DNA of 64,000 nucleotides, taken from positions 1 through 64,000 of the forward strand of contig NZ_PDDM01000023.1 in NCBI RefSeq assembly GCF_002914585.1, read 5' to 3'. Each line of letters begins with the position of its first letter. Position 1 is the stretch's first letter. Position numbers and translations under genes: made by a program. The notes under the pieces are model-generated. The model worked only from the letters and a program-made list of their open reading frames with translations. It did not search any database and was not told the DNA's origin. The stretch is from Pseudanabaena sp. BC1403. Lineage in GTDB: Bacteria > Cyanobacteriota > Cyanobacteriia > Pseudanabaenales > Pseudanabaenaceae. Shown in pieces: positions 9,143-18,179 of this stretch.

Positions 9143-9209
9143 AATTTACAGGGTGTTTTCGTTTATATTAACCTTTGTTTGCCCTAGTCAGATGGACAGG
9201 TAAAATCAC

Positions 9210-10082
9210 ATGCTAAGCGCTCCTGTAGGATACAAAACCCAATCCATTGACACCAGCATTGACGCTGAGATGTATTTGTTTAGTCGTTTGAAAGCATTAA
9301 CTCTAATTAAAAAAGCTGAAAAAGTAAGCATTTGGACAAAGGGATGCTTAGAACTTTGTTTAATTGGTCTTCAACAACGGCATCCTAATGCAAACTCATG
9401 GAAATTGCGATATGAATTTGCTAAAGCTACATTAAAATCTAATTTTTCCGATCTTGTCTATCAAAATATTTCTGAATACGCTCAACCGCTTATGCTTACT
9501 GATCCAATTTCACTAGCGCTGGATATAGCCACAATTTTTAATAATTTAGATATTCCCTATTTAGTCGGTGGCTCAGTTGCAAGTACATTGATGGGAGAGC
9601 CGAGAGCAACCGAAGATGTGGATATTGTTGCTGATTTAGAAATAGGGAAATTAATTCCATTAATGCAAGCTCTTCAACCGAGATTCTATGTTTCTGAAGA
9701 TGCGGTTCGAGATGCAATTAGGCTTAAACGTTCTTTTAACCTCATCGATAATGACTCTCTAGGAAAAATAGATGTTTTTGTGCTTAAAGATAATCCTTTC
9801 CCTCAAATTGAATTTCAACGTCGGCGATCGCAACTAGTTCGGCAAAACCCCGATCAAATGCTGGTACTGCCAACTCCTGAAGATATCATTTTGCAAAAGC
9901 TCGTCTGGTATCGAATGACTAAAAATGAGTCACAGAGGCAATGGCGCGATGTTTTGGGTGTGCTCAAGATTCAAGGCGATCGCTTAGATTTTGGCTATTT
10001 ACAAAAATGGGCTGGGGAGCTTAGTTTAAGTGATTTGCTAGAGACTGCTTGCACAGAGTCAGGAATAGAACTTTTCTTCTAA
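9210..10082 (+). CDS. nucleotidyltransferase-fold protein with extra N-terminal helical domain
   Basis: 290 residues. The C-terminal part (about 100-285) shows the nucleotidyltransferase pattern LVGGSVASTLMGEPRATEDVDIVAD (GGS followed by DxD), then KIDVFVLKDNPF and TPEDIILQKLVWYRM, as in AbiEii/DUF6036-type proteins. The N-terminal about 85 residues (DTSIDAEMYLFSRLKALTLI, then LQQRHPNANSWKLRYEFAKA) resemble a short helical family usually encoded as a separate small protein, so this looks like a fusion of two families. No antitoxin partner is adjacent. A toxin or tRNA-modifying role, as in AbiEii, is possible but unproven. The start at 9210 is the first ATG of the frame. Confidence 0.7.
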   Translation: MLSAPVGYKTQSIDTSIDAEMYLFSRLKALTLIKKAEKVSIWTKGCLELCLIGLQQRHPNANSWKLRYEFAKATLKSNFSDLVYQNISEYAQPLMLTDPISLALDIATIFNNLDIPYLVGGSVASTLMGEPRATEDVDIVADLEIGKLIPLMQALQPRFYVSEDAVRDAIRLKRSFNLIDNDSLGKIDVFVLKDNPFPQIEFQRRRSQLVRQNPDQMLVLPTPEDIILQKLVWYRMTKNESQRQWRDVLGVLKIQGDRLDFGYLQKWAGELSLSDLLETACTESGIELFF

Positions 10083-10118
10083 AACACAAAAGGAGCGCTA
10101 CGCGCTCCTTTTGTGTTA
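10080..10118. terminator. bidirectional palindromic terminator
   Basis: Perfect 15-bp arms (10084-10098, 10102-10116) with a TAC loop, between two convergent genes. The two stop codons (10080-10082 and 10116-10118) sit at the arm bases, two bases off exact mirror symmetry. Confidence 0.8.
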
Positions 10119-12074
10119 CCAACTACGACCATTTACAGGTCTTCTTAAACCAGAACCAACTAGTTCTCGTTCTTCGCCTTGAGAATCTCTAATAGAATTA
10201 TTGACTAAATCTTGCTGCTTATCATCTTGATATTTTTTCTCGTCGCGCAATAGAACTTCACGTACTGCCCGCACTAGCGATCGCTGAGCTAGTTTAGAGA
10301 TAACATCACGACCAAAGGCGAAAGTCTTACGCTTGCTGAGGATGCGAGTGGCTAAGGGTAGAATATCAGTAGGCGTGATCGACTTATCTTTTTGAAGAAT
10401 TGTCCATAGTCTAGCGATATAGTCCAAACTGGAAGGATTTTCGGATTTGGAAATTGTTTCTTTGACCTTAGGATCGATCACAATATCGCCAATTATTGAA
10501 GTGCGAAATCTTTCTGGTAAACGCTTGCTCGTCTCAACTTCAATACCTTTCACGATTTCATCAATAATGCGATCGTGCATAAACTCACTGCGATCTGACA
10601 ATAAGAAATCAATTCCTTTGTCAAGAGTTCCATTCAAATTATAGTCGGGATTAGTTTGAGCATTGCTCAACAAGTTCTCTAAACGGTTCCAACGGAACTC
10701 ACCATCTCGGAAAAGTAAATCTTTTAGAGCCATCCGTAATTCTGGGGCAGAGTCATTTAGTAAACGGTTTGCCACATAGGGATAGGCGACAGCTAAGACT
10801 TTGAATTTTGGGTCAACGCTCAAAGCAATTCCTTCTAGAGTAACTAGCGATCGGATGATCAGTGCATAATAAGCTGGGACTTGGAAAGGATAGTCATACA
10901 TGATCTGTGAAAGTTGATCGGTCATGTCTTTGAAATCCATTTGAGTCAAGCTCTGACCTTCAGGTGGATTAAAGACTTCCGATAGAGCTGGCACGATCTC
11001 CCCAAAGTCAAAATCTTCCGTCAAGAACCCTAAACGCACATAGTCTTTAGATAAAGCTGTAAAATCACGATTGACTAAATGCACGATCGCTTCGATTAGT
11101 CCAAAACGTTGTTCAGCCGAAACTTGACTCATCATCCCAAAATCTAAGTAGGCGAGATTCCCATCACCCATTACTAATAAATTCCCTGGGTGAGGATCGG
11201 CGTGAAAATAGCCATAATCAAGTAACTGACGTAAAGAGCACTGTACGCCAACTTCGATAATACGGCGACTATCAAAGCCTGCTTCTTTGACTTTTTGCAC
11301 ATTGGTTAACTTTATGCCTTCAATCCATTCCATCGTCAATACACGTCTAGCGGTATACTGCCAATAGATTCTGGGGACATAAATACCTTCTAATCCTCCA
11401 TAATATTCAGCAAATTTCTCCGCATTTTTACCTTCAAAGGTATAGTCCATTTCTTCAAAAATGCGACTAGCAAACTCATCAAGGATCGCTGCTAAATTTG
11501 TGCGAACGAATTTAAAAGTCTTTTTGAGCCATACGGAAATACCACGCAGGATATACATATCAAGGGCAATGCCAGCAGCAATGTCAGGACGCTGTACTTT
11601 GATTGCAACGAGTTCACCTGTTTTGAGCTTGCCTTTATAAACTTGACCGAGGGAGGCGGCTGCGATCGGGTTGTCGGATATCTCTGCATAAACTTCCAAT
11701 GGATCTGCCCCTAATGCCTCGCGAATAAATTGGAAGGCGATTTCATTGGGAAATGGAGGTAATTGATCTTGCAGTTCTGCAAGTTCGTCCATGAACACAG
11801 GTGGCACGATGTCAGGGCGTGTCGAAAGGGCTTGACCAATTTTGATAAATGCTGGGCCCAAACGGGTTAATAACTTACGCGACTCGATCGCTAATTTTTT
11901 TAATTCTTTGGCTGAGGCTTTAGCTCTGAGTCTCAGTCTCAGCAATAACCAGATGAGTGGTACAAAAATCACTATGCAGCGCCACCAGACTCGCAAAGGT
12001 TGGTTGCGGTAGTAGTTTGCGATCGCATCAACATCATAACGATCTAACTCAAAGTCTTTTTTGGTTGCAGGCAT
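10116..12074 (-). CDS. ABC1/AarF-UbiB family atypical kinase
   Basis: 652 residues. The ABC1 hallmark KxGQ motif is in FIKIGQALSTRPDIVP, followed by the Ala-rich loop AAASLGQVYKGKL, the VAIKVQRP lysine, the catalytic DPHPGNLL and metal-binding DFGMM. Members support quinone biosynthesis (UbiB/Coq8) or, in plastids and cyanobacteria, tocopherol/plastoquinone metabolism. Two hydrophobic residues-rich segments near the N-terminus (about 33-48, IVIFVPLIWLLLRL) suggest membrane association. The C-terminal roughly 200 residues are the extension typical of cyanobacterial members. Several paralogues normally exist, so no symbol is given. Confidence 0.92.
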   Translation of the reverse strand: MPATKKDFELDRYDVDAIANYYRNQPLRVWWRCIVIFVPLIWLLLRLRLRAKASAKELKKLAIESRKLLTRLGPAFIKIGQALSTRPDIVPPVFMDELAELQDQLPPFPNEIAFQFIREALGADPLEVYAEISDNPIAAASLGQVYKGKLKTGELVAIKVQRPDIAAGIALDMYILRGISVWLKKTFKFVRTNLAAILDEFASRIFEEMDYTFEGKNAEKFAEYYGGLEGIYVPRIYWQYTARRVLTMEWIEGIKLTNVQKVKEAGFDSRRIIEVGVQCSLRQLLDYGYFHADPHPGNLLVMGDGNLAYLDFGMMSQVSAEQRFGLIEAIVHLVNRDFTALSKDYVRLGFLTEDFDFGEIVPALSEVFNPPEGQSLTQMDFKDMTDQLSQIMYDYPFQVPAYYALIIRSLVTLEGIALSVDPKFKVLAVAYPYVANRLLNDSAPELRMALKDLLFRDGEFRWNRLENLLSNAQTNPDYNLNGTLDKGIDFLLSDRSEFMHDRIIDEIVKGIEVETSKRLPERFRTSIIGDIVIDPKVKETISKSENPSSLDYIARLWTILQKDKSITPTDILPLATRILSKRKTFAFGRDVISKLAQRSLVRAVREVLLRDEKKYQDDKQQDLVNNSIRDSQGEERELVGSGLRRPVNGRSW

Positions 12075-12217
12075 AGGATTTGGGGAGACTCATCTTATAG
12101 ACTTTAGTTTACATATTATTTTAACAATTTGTAACAAATTTCGGGATAGCTCTCTAGACTTATGTTTGCAATCATGGAGTCTTAAAATTTTTATATATGT
12201 CCTACGATCAATACAGC

Positions 12218-12323
12218 TATAGTCAAGTGAGTTAAGACATAAAATTCATAAAGAGAGTTGCGGCGCGAAGCGCCGCAACTCTCTTTATGAATTTTGTTTT
12301 TGATGTGACATAAAATAGCTATA
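12218..12323. repeat. palindromic intergenic element, family-2-like
   Basis: A 106-base element bounded by TATAG...CTATA. Its centre is a perfect palindrome with 26-bp arms (12241-12266, 12270-12295) around GAA. The left flank shares the GACATAAAA stretch with the elements at 27783-27898 and 29702-29815, so I group it loosely with them. It lies between divergent genes, so it does not serve as a terminator for a coding gene seen here. The rest of the 12075-12416 gap is AT-rich and holds nothing else I can name. Confidence 0.65.
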
Positions 12324-12416
12324 CAGCTAAAGGTATAAGTTTTAGGATCGTCTTAAATTTTTGGTTTCTTAAGGTATGCAGTAGAATGAAACATAGTTTT
12401 TTATTCATTTGCTGCT

Positions 12417-12776
12417 ATGAGTCAAACCGATAACCTAGAAGAACGCTTTCGCGAGCTAGAGCGCGAAGTGATGGGCAATAAACAACAAGCAAGTGGTCAA
12501 ACTCACGACCCAAACAAACGTGCTGAGCCAGAACGTATTGCCATTGGTCAGAGTGTTGATGCTGCTAAAACTGGATTGAGCAGTCTAATTGCTTGGGTCA
12601 ATAGCCTTACTGGAGCAACCAAGGTTGCAGCGATCGTGGTGATCGGCTTAGTTTCCTTTACAATTCTGAGTTTCATCTTTAAACTAGTTACAGCGGCAAT
12701 TTCCATAGGTATTATGGCGCTAGTCGGATTTATTTTATATAAAGTATTCTTTGAGCCAAGTCCAACTAAATCATAA
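12417..12776 (+). CDS. small two-helix membrane protein, unknown
   Basis: 119 residues. The N-terminal half is charged and predicted cytoplasmic (DNLEERFRELEREVMG, then a Gln/Pro-rich linker). The C-terminal half has two close hydrophobic helices (about 67-86 and 90-109) and a short basic-acidic tail. I do not recognise the family. It precedes the small coiled-coil gene at 12837 by 60 bases on the same strand and may be cotranscribed. Confidence 0.6.
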   Translation: MSQTDNLEERFRELEREVMGNKQQASGQTHDPNKRAEPERIAIGQSVDAAKTGLSSLIAWVNSLTGATKVAAIVVIGLVSFTILSFIFKLVTAAISIGIMALVGFILYKVFFEPSPTKS

Positions 12777-12836
12777 AATTTTTTACTGATTAAAAGTTTT
12801 TACAACCAAATAAAATGTCTATCAGGACTAAATCCT

Positions 12837-13181
12837 ATGACTATCTCTCGTACATCTCGTAGACCCATCCAGCCAAAGTTGCGTTCTATGCCTTTGCGTA
12901 AAACCCCTTCAGCTTTATATATTCAGATGCATCAACTCGCTAATGAAAAAGAACGTCTGCAAGAAGAATTGGTGCGAGTATGCGATCGCCAACAACAAAT
13001 AGTTGATCGCCTTGCTGAACTTGATCGCAACCTCGCTCAACTAGATCTTGATGTGGAGAATAGTGATGTGAATGCAGAGATGACAGAATCACAGTTTGTC
13101 CATAAAATTAAAGCCAAGCCCTCTGAGCGAATTCAAACAACTCGTGGGGTAACCTACGAAAGCATGACTATTGAGTACTAA
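12837..13181 (+). CDS. small coiled-coil protein, possibly GvpV-like
   Basis: 114 residues: a basic N-terminus (SRTSRRPIQPKLRSMPLRKT), then a long helix (about 25-75, LYIQMHQLANEKERLQEELV and RQQQIVDRLAELDRNLAQLD) and an acidic linker. The layout (MPLR motif, aromatic residue, then E-K-x-R-L-x-x-E-L helix) resembles the cyanobacterial gas-vesicle accessory protein GvpV as I recall it. No other gvp gene is nearby. The gas-vesicle link is therefore a weak family guess; a plain coiled-coil protein is the safe description. Confidence 0.5.
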   Translation: MTISRTSRRPIQPKLRSMPLRKTPSALYIQMHQLANEKERLQEELVRVCDRQQQIVDRLAELDRNLAQLDLDVENSDVNAEMTESQFVHKIKAKPSERIQTTRGVTYESMTIEY

Positions 13182-13215
13182 TATTCCACCACCTCAAATT
13201 AGCTTCGATCTGTAG

Positions 13216-13446
13216 AATCAGCAAGGAGTTTCTATTTAACTCTCTCCTAATCGTTTGAAAACATAAGTTGGTCAATAGTATAGCAATGATTGACTCATTG
13301 TTCTTCTCTCCCTAAGATACTAATGGGTTCTATCTGACAAAATGTAATTTTGCGCCGAGAAGTCTTGCTGATTAACCCATCTGAGGCTATCGGCGTGAAA
13401 CCTCTTGCAACATGATTTTTTGCTCAGTGTCGTTGTCAAAGAGGTT
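13216..13446 (+). other. structured intergenic region upstream of the STAS gene
   Basis: The 338-base gap 13182-13519 has no credible gene but contains several complementary pairs: AATCAGCAAG (13216) with CTTGCTGATT (13364), ATGGGTT (13323) with AACCCAT (13374), CGCCGA (13353) with TCGGCG (13390), and AACCTCTT (13399) with AAGAGGTT (13439). These could fold as a leader RNA or small RNA, with some pairs mutually exclusive. A GAGG ribosome-binding site precedes the ATG at 13520. No known RNA family is recognised. Confidence 0.35.
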
Positions 13447-13519
13447 CTGGAGCAACCAAAGAAGAATTGCCAAAAGTATATACAATTTTTACGCCAATTG
13501 ATCTAGTGAGGATTAAGCA

Positions 13520-13837
13520 ATGAATAAATCGATCAGTGTATTTGAGCCAGAAGGTATTATCGATACTGCTGGAGGTGCTCAAATCCGTCAAGATGTTGGT
13601 GATAGCCTTGAAGCTGGAGTAGAGACAATTTTGCTTGATCTTACGAATATTTCTTTTATGGATAGTTCTGGCCTAGGAGCAATGGTGACAACGCTGCAAC
13701 GTGTAAGAGCAAAAGGAGCTAAGTTATATCTTTGCTCTCTCAACGCTCAGATAAAAATTATTTTGGAATTAACCAAAATGGATAAGGTTTTTGACATTTT
13801 GCCAGATCGCGCAGCGTTTGATGCATTGATCTCTTAA
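13520..13837 (+). CDS. STAS-domain anti-anti-sigma factor (SpoIIAA/RsbV-like)
   Basis: 105 residues forming a single STAS domain. The phosphorylatable Ser region LTNISFMDSSGLGAMV is intact, as is the leading strand pattern EPEGIIDTAGGAQIRQD. In partner-switching systems the unphosphorylated protein sequesters an anti-sigma kinase, and a PP2C phosphatase reactivates it. Suitable partners are encoded next door: a receiver-PP2C protein (13918-15072) and a small HATPase protein (15223-15645). A good ribosome-binding site (GAGGATTAAGCA) precedes the ATG. Confidence 0.9.
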   Translation: MNKSISVFEPEGIIDTAGGAQIRQDVGDSLEAGVETILLDLTNISFMDSSGLGAMVTTLQRVRAKGAKLYLCSLNAQIKIILELTKMDKVFDILPDRAAFDALIS

Positions 13838-13851
13838 AATCAAACTCAGAA

Positions 13852-13886
13852 CCGCCAAGAGAGTTGCGGCGCAACTCTCTTGGCGG
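13852..13886. terminator. bidirectional hairpin terminator
   Basis: Perfect 16-bp arms (13852-13867, 13871-13886) with loop GGC, between the convergent STAS and PP2C genes. The inner arm (GAGAGTTGC) is shared with the palindrome at 12241-12295. Confidence 0.7.
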
Positions 13887-13917
13887 TAGCAGCGCAGAGC
13901 ACTACTCTATCTATATT

Positions 13918-15072
13918 CTATAGAAAATCTATTTTCAATAATGAAACATCATCATCAAACTTGGCAGTTGGAGTTCCAGTACGAATCTTTTGAAGAACTA
14001 AATTGGCAGTAACTTCTTCATCTACGGCAAATTTCTCTTTCAAGAGATCGAAAAAATTAACCACGCCCCAAATTTTGCCATTTTCTTGACTGACTTCAAA
14101 AATGCCATCACTAAAAATATAGAGCCTACTGTTTAGAGGGACCGAAATCTCTGAACTAGAATATTCAACATCTGGGAAAAATCCGATAGGCATATCTAAA
14201 CTCGGTAGTTCTTGTATTTGAGGATTTTCAGGATCTCTCGCAATCAATAGCCCTTGAGGATGTCCAGCATTAGCAAAGGTCAGTTTACGTTGCGATCGCT
14301 TAAATACTCCGTACCACATCGTAAAGTAACGACCATTATGCTGACTCATTTGAAAAGCATGATTCAGTTCAGTCATAATTTTGCTTGGCGAGTAAAACTT
14401 CTCTTTCCCGAAAGACTGCGATCGCAAGAGATTTAAAATTGAGATGGACATTAATGCTGCTCCCACACCATGTCCAGAAGTATCAATCAGATAAATAGCA
14501 AGATGATCATCATCTAGCCAATAAAAATCATAACAATCGCCACCTAATTGACTAGAAGGAATAAACTCAGCAAGGATATTGACTTCACCTTTTAAGGTTA
14601 CTGGCAATAGAGATTGAATATATTCACTCGCCTCTGCAAGCTCTGCTTCTAGTAATTGCTTTTGTACTTGTAAGTCTTGATTGAGTTGATAAATTCGTAG
14701 CCCCGCTCTTACACTAGCGATTAATTCAGTTTTGTCGATCGGTTTAGATAAAAAATCATCAGCTCCATTATCTAAAGCCTTAACCTTGTCCTCAACAGAT
14801 CCTTTGGAGGTCAACAAAATAAAAATTGTTGCAGATAAATTATGATCTAGTTTGATTTGGCGACAGACTTCTAACCCATCTACATCTGGCATCATCCAAT
14901 CACAAATAACTAGAGCAGGGAGATGTTTTTTTGCTAAGGATATTCCCTCATTGCCATTTTTAGCAACTATTACCTCATGCCCTTGCCCCTGCAATGTATT
15001 TTTTAAAATCATCTGCATGACAAGATCATCATCAATTATAAGAATTTGTAACATTCTGTTTGCCTGAAGCAA
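13918..15072 (-). CDS. response regulator with PP2C (RsbU/SpoIIE-like) phosphatase output
   Basis: 384 residues. The N-terminal receiver (about 8-125) has the acidic pair in IIDDD, the phospho-acceptor Asp in VICDWMMPDVDG and the Lys in FLSKPIDK. A coiled coil (about 128-155) leads to a PP2C/SpoIIE domain with GGDCYDFYWLDDDHLAIYLI and DTSGHGVGAALMSI, which carry the metal-binding Asp residues, and LYIFSDGIFEV near the end. Expected role: phosphorylation-controlled phosphatase that dephosphorylates the adjacent STAS antagonist. The gene converges with the STAS gene and diverges from the HATPase gene. Confidence 0.93.
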   Translation of the reverse strand: MLQANRMLQILIIDDDLVMQMILKNTLQGQGHEVIVAKNGNEGISLAKKHLPALVICDWMMPDVDGLEVCRQIKLDHNLSATIFILLTSKGSVEDKVKALDNGADDFLSKPIDKTELIASVRAGLRIYQLNQDLQVQKQLLEAELAEASEYIQSLLPVTLKGEVNILAEFIPSSQLGGDCYDFYWLDDDHLAIYLIDTSGHGVGAALMSISILNLLRSQSFGKEKFYSPSKIMTELNHAFQMSQHNGRYFTMWYGVFKRSQRKLTFANAGHPQGLLIARDPENPQIQELPSLDMPIGFFPDVEYSSSEISVPLNSRLYIFSDGIFEVSQENGKIWGVVNFFDLLKEKFAVDEEVTANLVLQKIRTGTPTAKFDDDVSLLKIDFL

Positions 15073-15222
15073 TATATTTAGATAGAGTTATATAAGTTAA
15101 ATTAATTTATAAAAAATTATTTAAACTGATAATTAATATCTTTAAAAAACCATATCTCAGTTTCCAAAGAATTTCCTATTAGATCTATATTTTATCTCAA
15201 AACTTATCTTGGTAGAACTTCC

Positions 15223-15645
15223 GTGTCTCTAACAATTTTGTTACAAACTACTACAAATCTTAACGATCTCATTCTCGTATTAGATTGGTTTGAGCAACTC
15301 CCACATAAAGCCATACCAAATGCTGATTGGTTGCGTTGTAAAACTGCTCTAGCAGAAATATTTACCAATTCTGTGCGTCACGCCCATAGAAATATGCCAT
15401 CGGAAACACCCATTAGCTTAGAAGCAAATCTTTCTGATAGTTCAATTGAGATTAAAGTTTTTGATTTTGGATCGGGTTTCGATCTTTCAGGAAAACTATC
15501 AAAACTAGAAGAAGTTGATGTTACTGCTTTAGGAGGAAGAGGACTAGACTTGATCAGCCAAATGGTGGATGTCTTTACCTACGATAAAACCACAGACGGA
15601 CGCAACTGTATGAGAATAGTTAAGTATTATGTCCCAATCTCTTGA
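15223..15645 (+). CDS. HATPase anti-sigma factor kinase (RsbW/SpoIIAB-like)
   Basis: 140 residues comprising one GHKL ATP-binding domain. It shows the N box ([15 protein letters not shown]), the G1 box ([12 protein letters not shown]) and a G2-like [13 protein letters not shown]. It starts at GTG 15223 ([10 protein letters not shown]), the earliest good start after an AT-rich leader. Such proteins phosphorylate STAS antagonists and bind sigma factors or other targets. Its last 19 bases overlap the 3' end of the convergent hybrid kinase (15627-15645). Confidence 0.88.
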   Translation: MSLTILLQTTTNLNDLILVLDWFEQLPHKAIPNADWLRCKTALAEIFTNSVRHAHRNMPSETPISLEANLSDSSIEIKVFDFGSGFDLSGKLSKLEEVDVTALGGRGLDLISQMVDVFTYDKTTDGRNCMRIVKYYVPIS

Positions 15646-18179
15646 ACTAGATTTTTTATCTGTTCAATATCTCTGGTAATTTTTTCAAGTAAGATTGTGA
15701 TGTTTTCTGGCAGATTTTTGTTTTTGCCGCTTTCTTCTAATATGCTTGCTAATCTAGCAACTCCACTTATCCCGATCGCAGAACTCGATCCTTTAATAAA
15801 ATGGGCTTCATGCTCAATATCTGCGTATTCTTTTGTAGAGACAGCGATCGCCAATGCTTCTAAATGCTCAGGCATCGATATTGAGTATGCTTTCAATAAC
15901 TCTCGCTTAAATTCAGCATTGTCACTACACATTTCGTCGAGATAAGCCCAATCAATTTCTAATACCGAATCAACTAGAGTATTTTCAATTTTCAGCGGAT
16001 CAATAGGAATATCATTTTTTGAATTTGGTAATAAGATCTCGATCTTTTCAGCAGGCTCAAGTTTATCTCGATTGGCAAGGATTTGAGTCCAATAATCTAA
16101 CTTCTTCTCCAAATCCTGTTTCCGCACTGGTTTACCCAGAAAATCATCCATACCCGAATCTAGACAGCGATCGCGATCCTCTCTCGTCGCATTAGCAGTT
16201 AGAGCGATGATAATCATCTTTGAAGCTTTGTAGTTTGATGCTGCTTCGCGATCGCGAATTTGACGACTAGTACTATAACCATCAAGGATTGGCATCTGAC
16301 AATCCATCAAAATGATATCGTATGGAATTGTTTCAAGTAGATCTAACACCTCTTGACCGTTTGCAACAACATCTACCTTAAAACCTAAATTATGCAGTTG
16401 ATTGACAGCAACCTTTTGATTGATTGGACTATCTTCAGCAAGCAATATTCTGAGCTTTGACGCAGGTCGAATTTCTCTAGATTGGAGATTCTTTTTGATA
16501 GGTTCCTGTTCACCACTAGTCCCTTTGATCGTAGTAACTAGACTATCTAATAAACGTGATTTGCGGACAGGCTTGCAGATATAGTCAGCAAAACCAATCT
16601 CAAGCATACGTTTAGCTGCACCGCTTTGATCAAGTGACGTAAGCATCGTTAAATGCATATTCTTAAGGATTTGGGAGCTTTTAATCTGGATTCCCAACTG
16701 CTCGCCGTCCAATTCAGGCATTTGCATATCAAGCAATGCAACTTGATATGGTTTTCCCATCTCTATGGCTCGATTTAGACAAGGAATAACATCAGTAGAT
16801 TGGATAAGTATATCGACCTCCATCCCCCAAGATTTCAGTTGATGGTAAAGGATATTACAGTTCGTGATGCTATCATCAACCACCAAAATCTTTAGCCCTC
16901 GAAGCCGATCAATCCCATGATTATGATGTTCATTGGACTTGTTGACTTGCTTTTGAAAAGGAACTGTAAACCAGAAGGTTGAGCCTTTATTCTCTTCACT
17001 TTCTAAATGAATTTCACCTCCCATCAAATCCACCAATTGCTTGCAGATAGCTAATCCCAAGCCTGTTCCACCATATTGTCTCGTAGTTGAAGCATCAACT
17101 TGGATGAACGGCTGAAACAACCTAGACTGAGAAGATTCTGATATCCCAATGCCTGTATCGATTACAGCGAACCTCAAAATGACAGAATTTGCTGATTCAG
17201 ATTCCAGACCTACTTCAATGATCACCTCTCCTTGTTCAGTAAATTTAATGGCATTATTAGTCAGATTTAATAGAATTTGTCGTAGTCTACTGATATCTCC
17301 TTGCAGATGTTTTGGAATGTCTGGATAGATAAATGTAGCTATTTCTATACCTTTACTGTGCGCAGGTTTGGCTAAGATATCAGCAATCTCCTCTATGCTT
17401 GACTCTATATCAAAGTCAAGTACCTCTAGCTGCATCTCGTGGGCTTCCAACTTTGAGAAATCGAGAATTTCATTTATAAGGTTTAATAGATGCTCTCCAC
17501 TGTTGTGAATTGTCTCAGCAAAATCTTGCTGTTGAGAATCCAGATTAGTATCGAGCAATAAACCTGTCATCCCGATCACAGCGTTCATCGGTGTCCGAAT
17601 TTCATGGCTCATTGTTGCCAAGAAAGAACTTTTTGCTTTGTTAGAGTCCTCTGCTGCTTGCTTAGCTAGCTGAAGTTCGTAATTTTGTTGATTTAACCGC
17701 TCATTCAATTCAACTAATTCTTGATTACGATTCTCTAATAACTCTCTCTTTTCTGCTTCTAAAACTAACTGGCGATCGCGGGATATTTGCAAAGCATCGT
17801 ATTGTTGCTTTATTCTCAACATTGATTGCACCCTTGCCCGCAGTTCAAGAGCATTAAGAGGCTTGCTAATAAAATCATCAGCCCCTGCATTTAAGCATTG
17901 AGCAAGATCTTCTTTCGCTGTTAGAGCCGTGACCATAATGATCGGAATCGGGCTATATTTAGGAATGGCTTTGATGCGTTCGCAGACTTCGACACCATCC
18001 ATATCGGGCATCATTACATCCAATAAAATTAAATCTATTTCTAGGATTTCTAAGGATTCGAGTGCTTCCTGTCCACTAGATGCATAATTTAATTCATAGT
18101 CATATTCATTCAACAATGCTTCTATGACATCAAAATTGCGCGGCTCATCATCAACAATTAAAATAGATCGGTTATTCAT
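15627..18179 (-). CDS. hybrid sensor histidine kinase, REC-HisKA-HATPase-REC-REC-HPt
   Basis: 850 residues with six phosphorelay modules in order. A receiver (about 4-120, [11 protein letters not shown]) is followed by a coiled coil (130-185), HisKA with the H box [13 protein letters not shown] (about 195), HATPase (N box [14 protein letters not shown]1 DTGIGIS, G2 [10 protein letters not shown]), and a second receiver (about 430-550, [11 protein letters not shown]). A third receiver follows (about 575-695, [11 protein letters not shown]), and then a C-terminal HPt with [11 protein letters not shown]. There is no transmembrane or dedicated sensory domain. Its ATG overlaps the TGA of the upstream PAS-kinase gene (ATGA), so the two are coupled. 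It belongs to the phosphorelay block around the partner-switch genes. Confidence 0.94.
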   Translation of the reverse strand: MNNRSILIVDDEPRNFDVIEALLNEYDYELNYASSGQEALESLEILEIDLILLDVMMPDMDGVEVCERIKAIPKYSPIPIIMVTALTAKEDLAQCLNAGADDFISKPLNALELRARVQSMLRIKQQYDALQISRDRQLVLEAEKRELLENRNQELVELNERLNQQNYELQLAKQAAEDSNKAKSSFLATMSHEIRTPMNAVIGMTGLLLDTNLDSQQQDFAETIHNSGEHLLNLINEILDFSKLEAHEMQLEVLDFDIESSIEEIADILAKPAHSKGIEIATFIYPDIPKHLQGDISRLRQILLNLTNNAIKFTEQGEVIIEVGLESESANSVILRFAVIDTGIGISESSQSRLFQPFIQVDASTTRQYGGTGLGLAICKQLVDLMGGEIHLESEENKGSTFWFTVPFQKQVNKSNEHHNHGIDRLRGLKILVVDDSITNCNILYHQLKSWGMEVDILIQSTDVIPCLNRAIEMGKPYQVALLDMQMPELDGEQLGIQIKSSQILKNMHLTMLTSLDQSGAAKRMLEIGFADYICKPVRKSRLLDSLVTTIKGTSGEQEPIKKNLQSREIRPASKLRILLAEDSPINQKVAVNQLHNLGFKVDVVANGQEVLDLLETIPYDIILMDCQMPILDGYSTSRQIRDREAASNYKASKMIIIALTANATREDRDRCLDSGMDDFLGKPVRKQDLEKKLDYWTQILANRDKLEPAEKIEILLPNSKNDIPIDPLKIENTLVDSVLEIDWAYLDEMCSDNAEFKRELLKAYSISMPEHLEALAIAVSTKEYADIEHEAHFIKGSSSAIGISGVARLASILEESGKNKNLPENITILLEKITRDIEQIKNLVQEIGT

